This document shows positions 63,030 through 64,000 of a stretch of DNA of 64,000 bases, one piece after another. Every line of letters starts with the position of its first letter. The stretch's first letter is position 1. A program made the position numbers and the translations under genes. A model generated the notes under the pieces. The model saw only the letters and a program-made list of their open reading frames with translations. It made no database searches and was not told the DNA's origin. The stretch is from Desulfovibrio gilichinskyi. Its GTDB lineage: Bacteria; Desulfobacterota; Desulfovibrionia; Desulfovibrionales; Desulfovibrionaceae. Location: the NCBI RefSeq assembly GCF_900177375.1, contig NZ_FWZU01000001.1, positions 62,001 to 126,000 of the forward strand, in the 5' to 3' direction.

Positions 63030-64000
63030 AGATATGCAGGGAGTTGTCCCTGCTGAGCGTATATACGATCACCCTGCACTTGTAGCTACATATGCTGTTG
63101 ATGCGAGTTATTTTGCTCCCAAGGCTAAGCTGATAGTTGATGTCATGAATCTTGATGAAGTGTCCGGAGTGCTTAAAGTCTGCTCACAGAACAATATGGG
63201 AGTAACTTTTCGCGGAGCCGGAACTGCTGTAAGCGGGCAGGCGTGCGGAGAAGGTGTTCTTGTTCGTCTTATGGGGCCGTATTGGAAAAAGATAACGGTC
63301 CTTGATGAAGGTAAAATGTTCTGGTCCGGGAGTGGGGTTGTAGGTATTGATGTGAATATCGCGCTGGCTCCGTATCAGCGTAAAATGGGGGCAGACCCTG
63401 CTTCCATCACTTCTGCGACAATGGGCGGCATAATTGCCGATAACTCTGCGGGAATGTGCTGCATGGTTGAAGAAAACAGTTACCATGCAATCAAAGGGAT
63501 GCGCCTGATTCTTGCTGATGGAACGTATCTGGATACCACTGATAAGAATAGCGTCGCTTCGTTTAGAAATTCCCATAAAGGTATGCTTGATGAACTCAGT
63601 GAACTGCGACTTAAAGTTATCGCCGATAATGGTGTTGTTGAGCGTATCAAGCGTAAGTATTCAATCAAGAACACTATCGGTTACACTCTCAATTCATTCG
63701 TCGATTACGAAGATCCTGTTGATATTCTGATGCATCTTATGGTCGGGTCAGAGGGAACACTTGGCTTTATCCATGAAGTTCTTATGGAAACTATCCCTAC
63801 CCCGCCCATGAGATCTGTGGCACTTATGTTTTTCCCTTCTTTAAATGTAGTCACGGATATTGTGCTGACTATGAAGGGTACATGTAACATAGATGCGGCT
63901 GAAGTGCTTGATTACAACTGTCTTATCGCTTTGCAGAACAACCTCAAAGAAATTCCCGATATTATGAGGAATCTTCAAGAGGGTGCCTGCGCTATGCTCA
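63001..64000 (+). CDS. FAD-linked oxidase/dehydrogenase, GlcD/Dld type (3' truncated by window edge)
   Basis: The frame is open to the window end (333 codons visible). An FAD-binding PCMH domain is clear: 'GVTFRGAGTAVSGQACGEG' near 65, 'GADPASITSATMGGIIADNS' with 'SAGMCC' near 140, and 'VGSEGTLGFIHEV' near 250. Such enzymes oxidise D-lactate, glycolate or other 2-hydroxy acids, often through a C-terminal Fe-S domain, which would lie outside the window. The start is ATG 63001 or TTG 63013 (the latter has GGAG 6 nt upstream); either overlaps the permease gene. Coupling to the permease suggests that it supplies the substrate. Confidence 0.85.
   Translation, partial: MEFTLKKLIKDMQGVVPAERIYDHPALVATYAVDASYFAPKAKLIVDVMNLDEVSGVLKVCSQNNMGVTFRGAGTAVSGQACGEGVLVRLMGPYWKKITVLDEGKMFWSGSGVVGIDVNIALAPYQRKMGADPASITSATMGGIIADNSAGMCCMVEENSYHAIKGMRLILADGTYLDTTDKNSVASFRNSHKGMLDELSELRLKVIADNGVVERIKRKYSIKNTIGYTLNSFVDYEDPVDILMHLMVGSEGTLGFIHEVLMETIPTPPMRSVALMFFPSLNVVTDIVLTMKGTCNIDAAEVLDYNCLIALQNNLKEIPDIMRNLQEGACAML

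Noticed and set aside
1-64000. CRISPR array
   Set aside because: No regularly spaced direct repeats of suitable length and no cas genes were seen.

Overview
The window looks like chromosomal DNA of a marine, Desulfovibrio/Maridesulfovibrio-type sulfate-reducing bacterium. This is inferred from moderate-to-low GC, the extraordinary density of sensor kinases and chemoreceptors, sigma-54 promoters, Cys-rich CxxCKKIxDD sensor modules, and candidate sulfate carriers of the SLC13, SulP and TauE families. No rRNA gene, intact tRNA gene, CRISPR array or complete insertion sequence is visible.

Region 1 (1-2.4 kb) is accessory DNA: the tail of an LpoB-like gene, a 3' fragment of tRNA-Arg(CCT) flanked on both sides by paired TGCCAACC-type repeats (an attP-like layout), an AT-rich putative glycosyltransferase, and a truncated DUF6573 gene. 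Region 2 (2.4-10.3 kb) has a CxxC membrane sensor coupled to an MscS channel, malate synthase G behind a promoter with a FadR-type operator, an ion-transporter-like membrane protein, and a periplasmic protein resembling cyclohexadienyl dehydratase. Region 3 (10.3-17.7 kb) holds three chemoreceptors, two of them recent duplicates, and the scar of a fourth.

Region 4 (18-52.3 kb) is the core of the window: a very large signalling-transport locus. It encodes seven histidine kinases, eight stand-alone receivers (one fused to CBS domains), a pseudo-receiver, two AAA+ enhancer-binding-type proteins, two TauE/SafE permeases, an SLC13 permease, a SulP permease, and two paralogous PEP-synthase-like proteins that keep the ATP-grasp and phosphohistidine domains but have no recognisable PEP/pyruvate barrel. 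It reads as two related modules: A (23.6-36.7 kb) and B (42.5-52.3 kb). Each starts at a near-consensus sigma-54 promoter. They are separated by a hybrid kinase and a kinase/NtrC pair. I infer a sigma-54-driven system that senses and imports an inorganic anion, sulfate or a related oxyanion being the best guess. Phospho-signalling reaches mostly receivers without output domains, and the dikinase-like proteins may link uptake to energy state.

Region 5 (52.4-64 kb): a YitT-like/cytidylate-kinase-like fusion; a polar amino-acid-type ABC transporter with AroM, an imidazolonepropionase-like amidohydrolase and a GntR/FCD regulator, preceded by three TTGTNNNACAA sites at exact 14-bp intervals; a small secreted protein; a structured leader-like region with a 57-codon ORF; two tandem YkvI-like permeases; and the start of an FAD-linked oxidase (GlcD/Dld type) that runs off the window.
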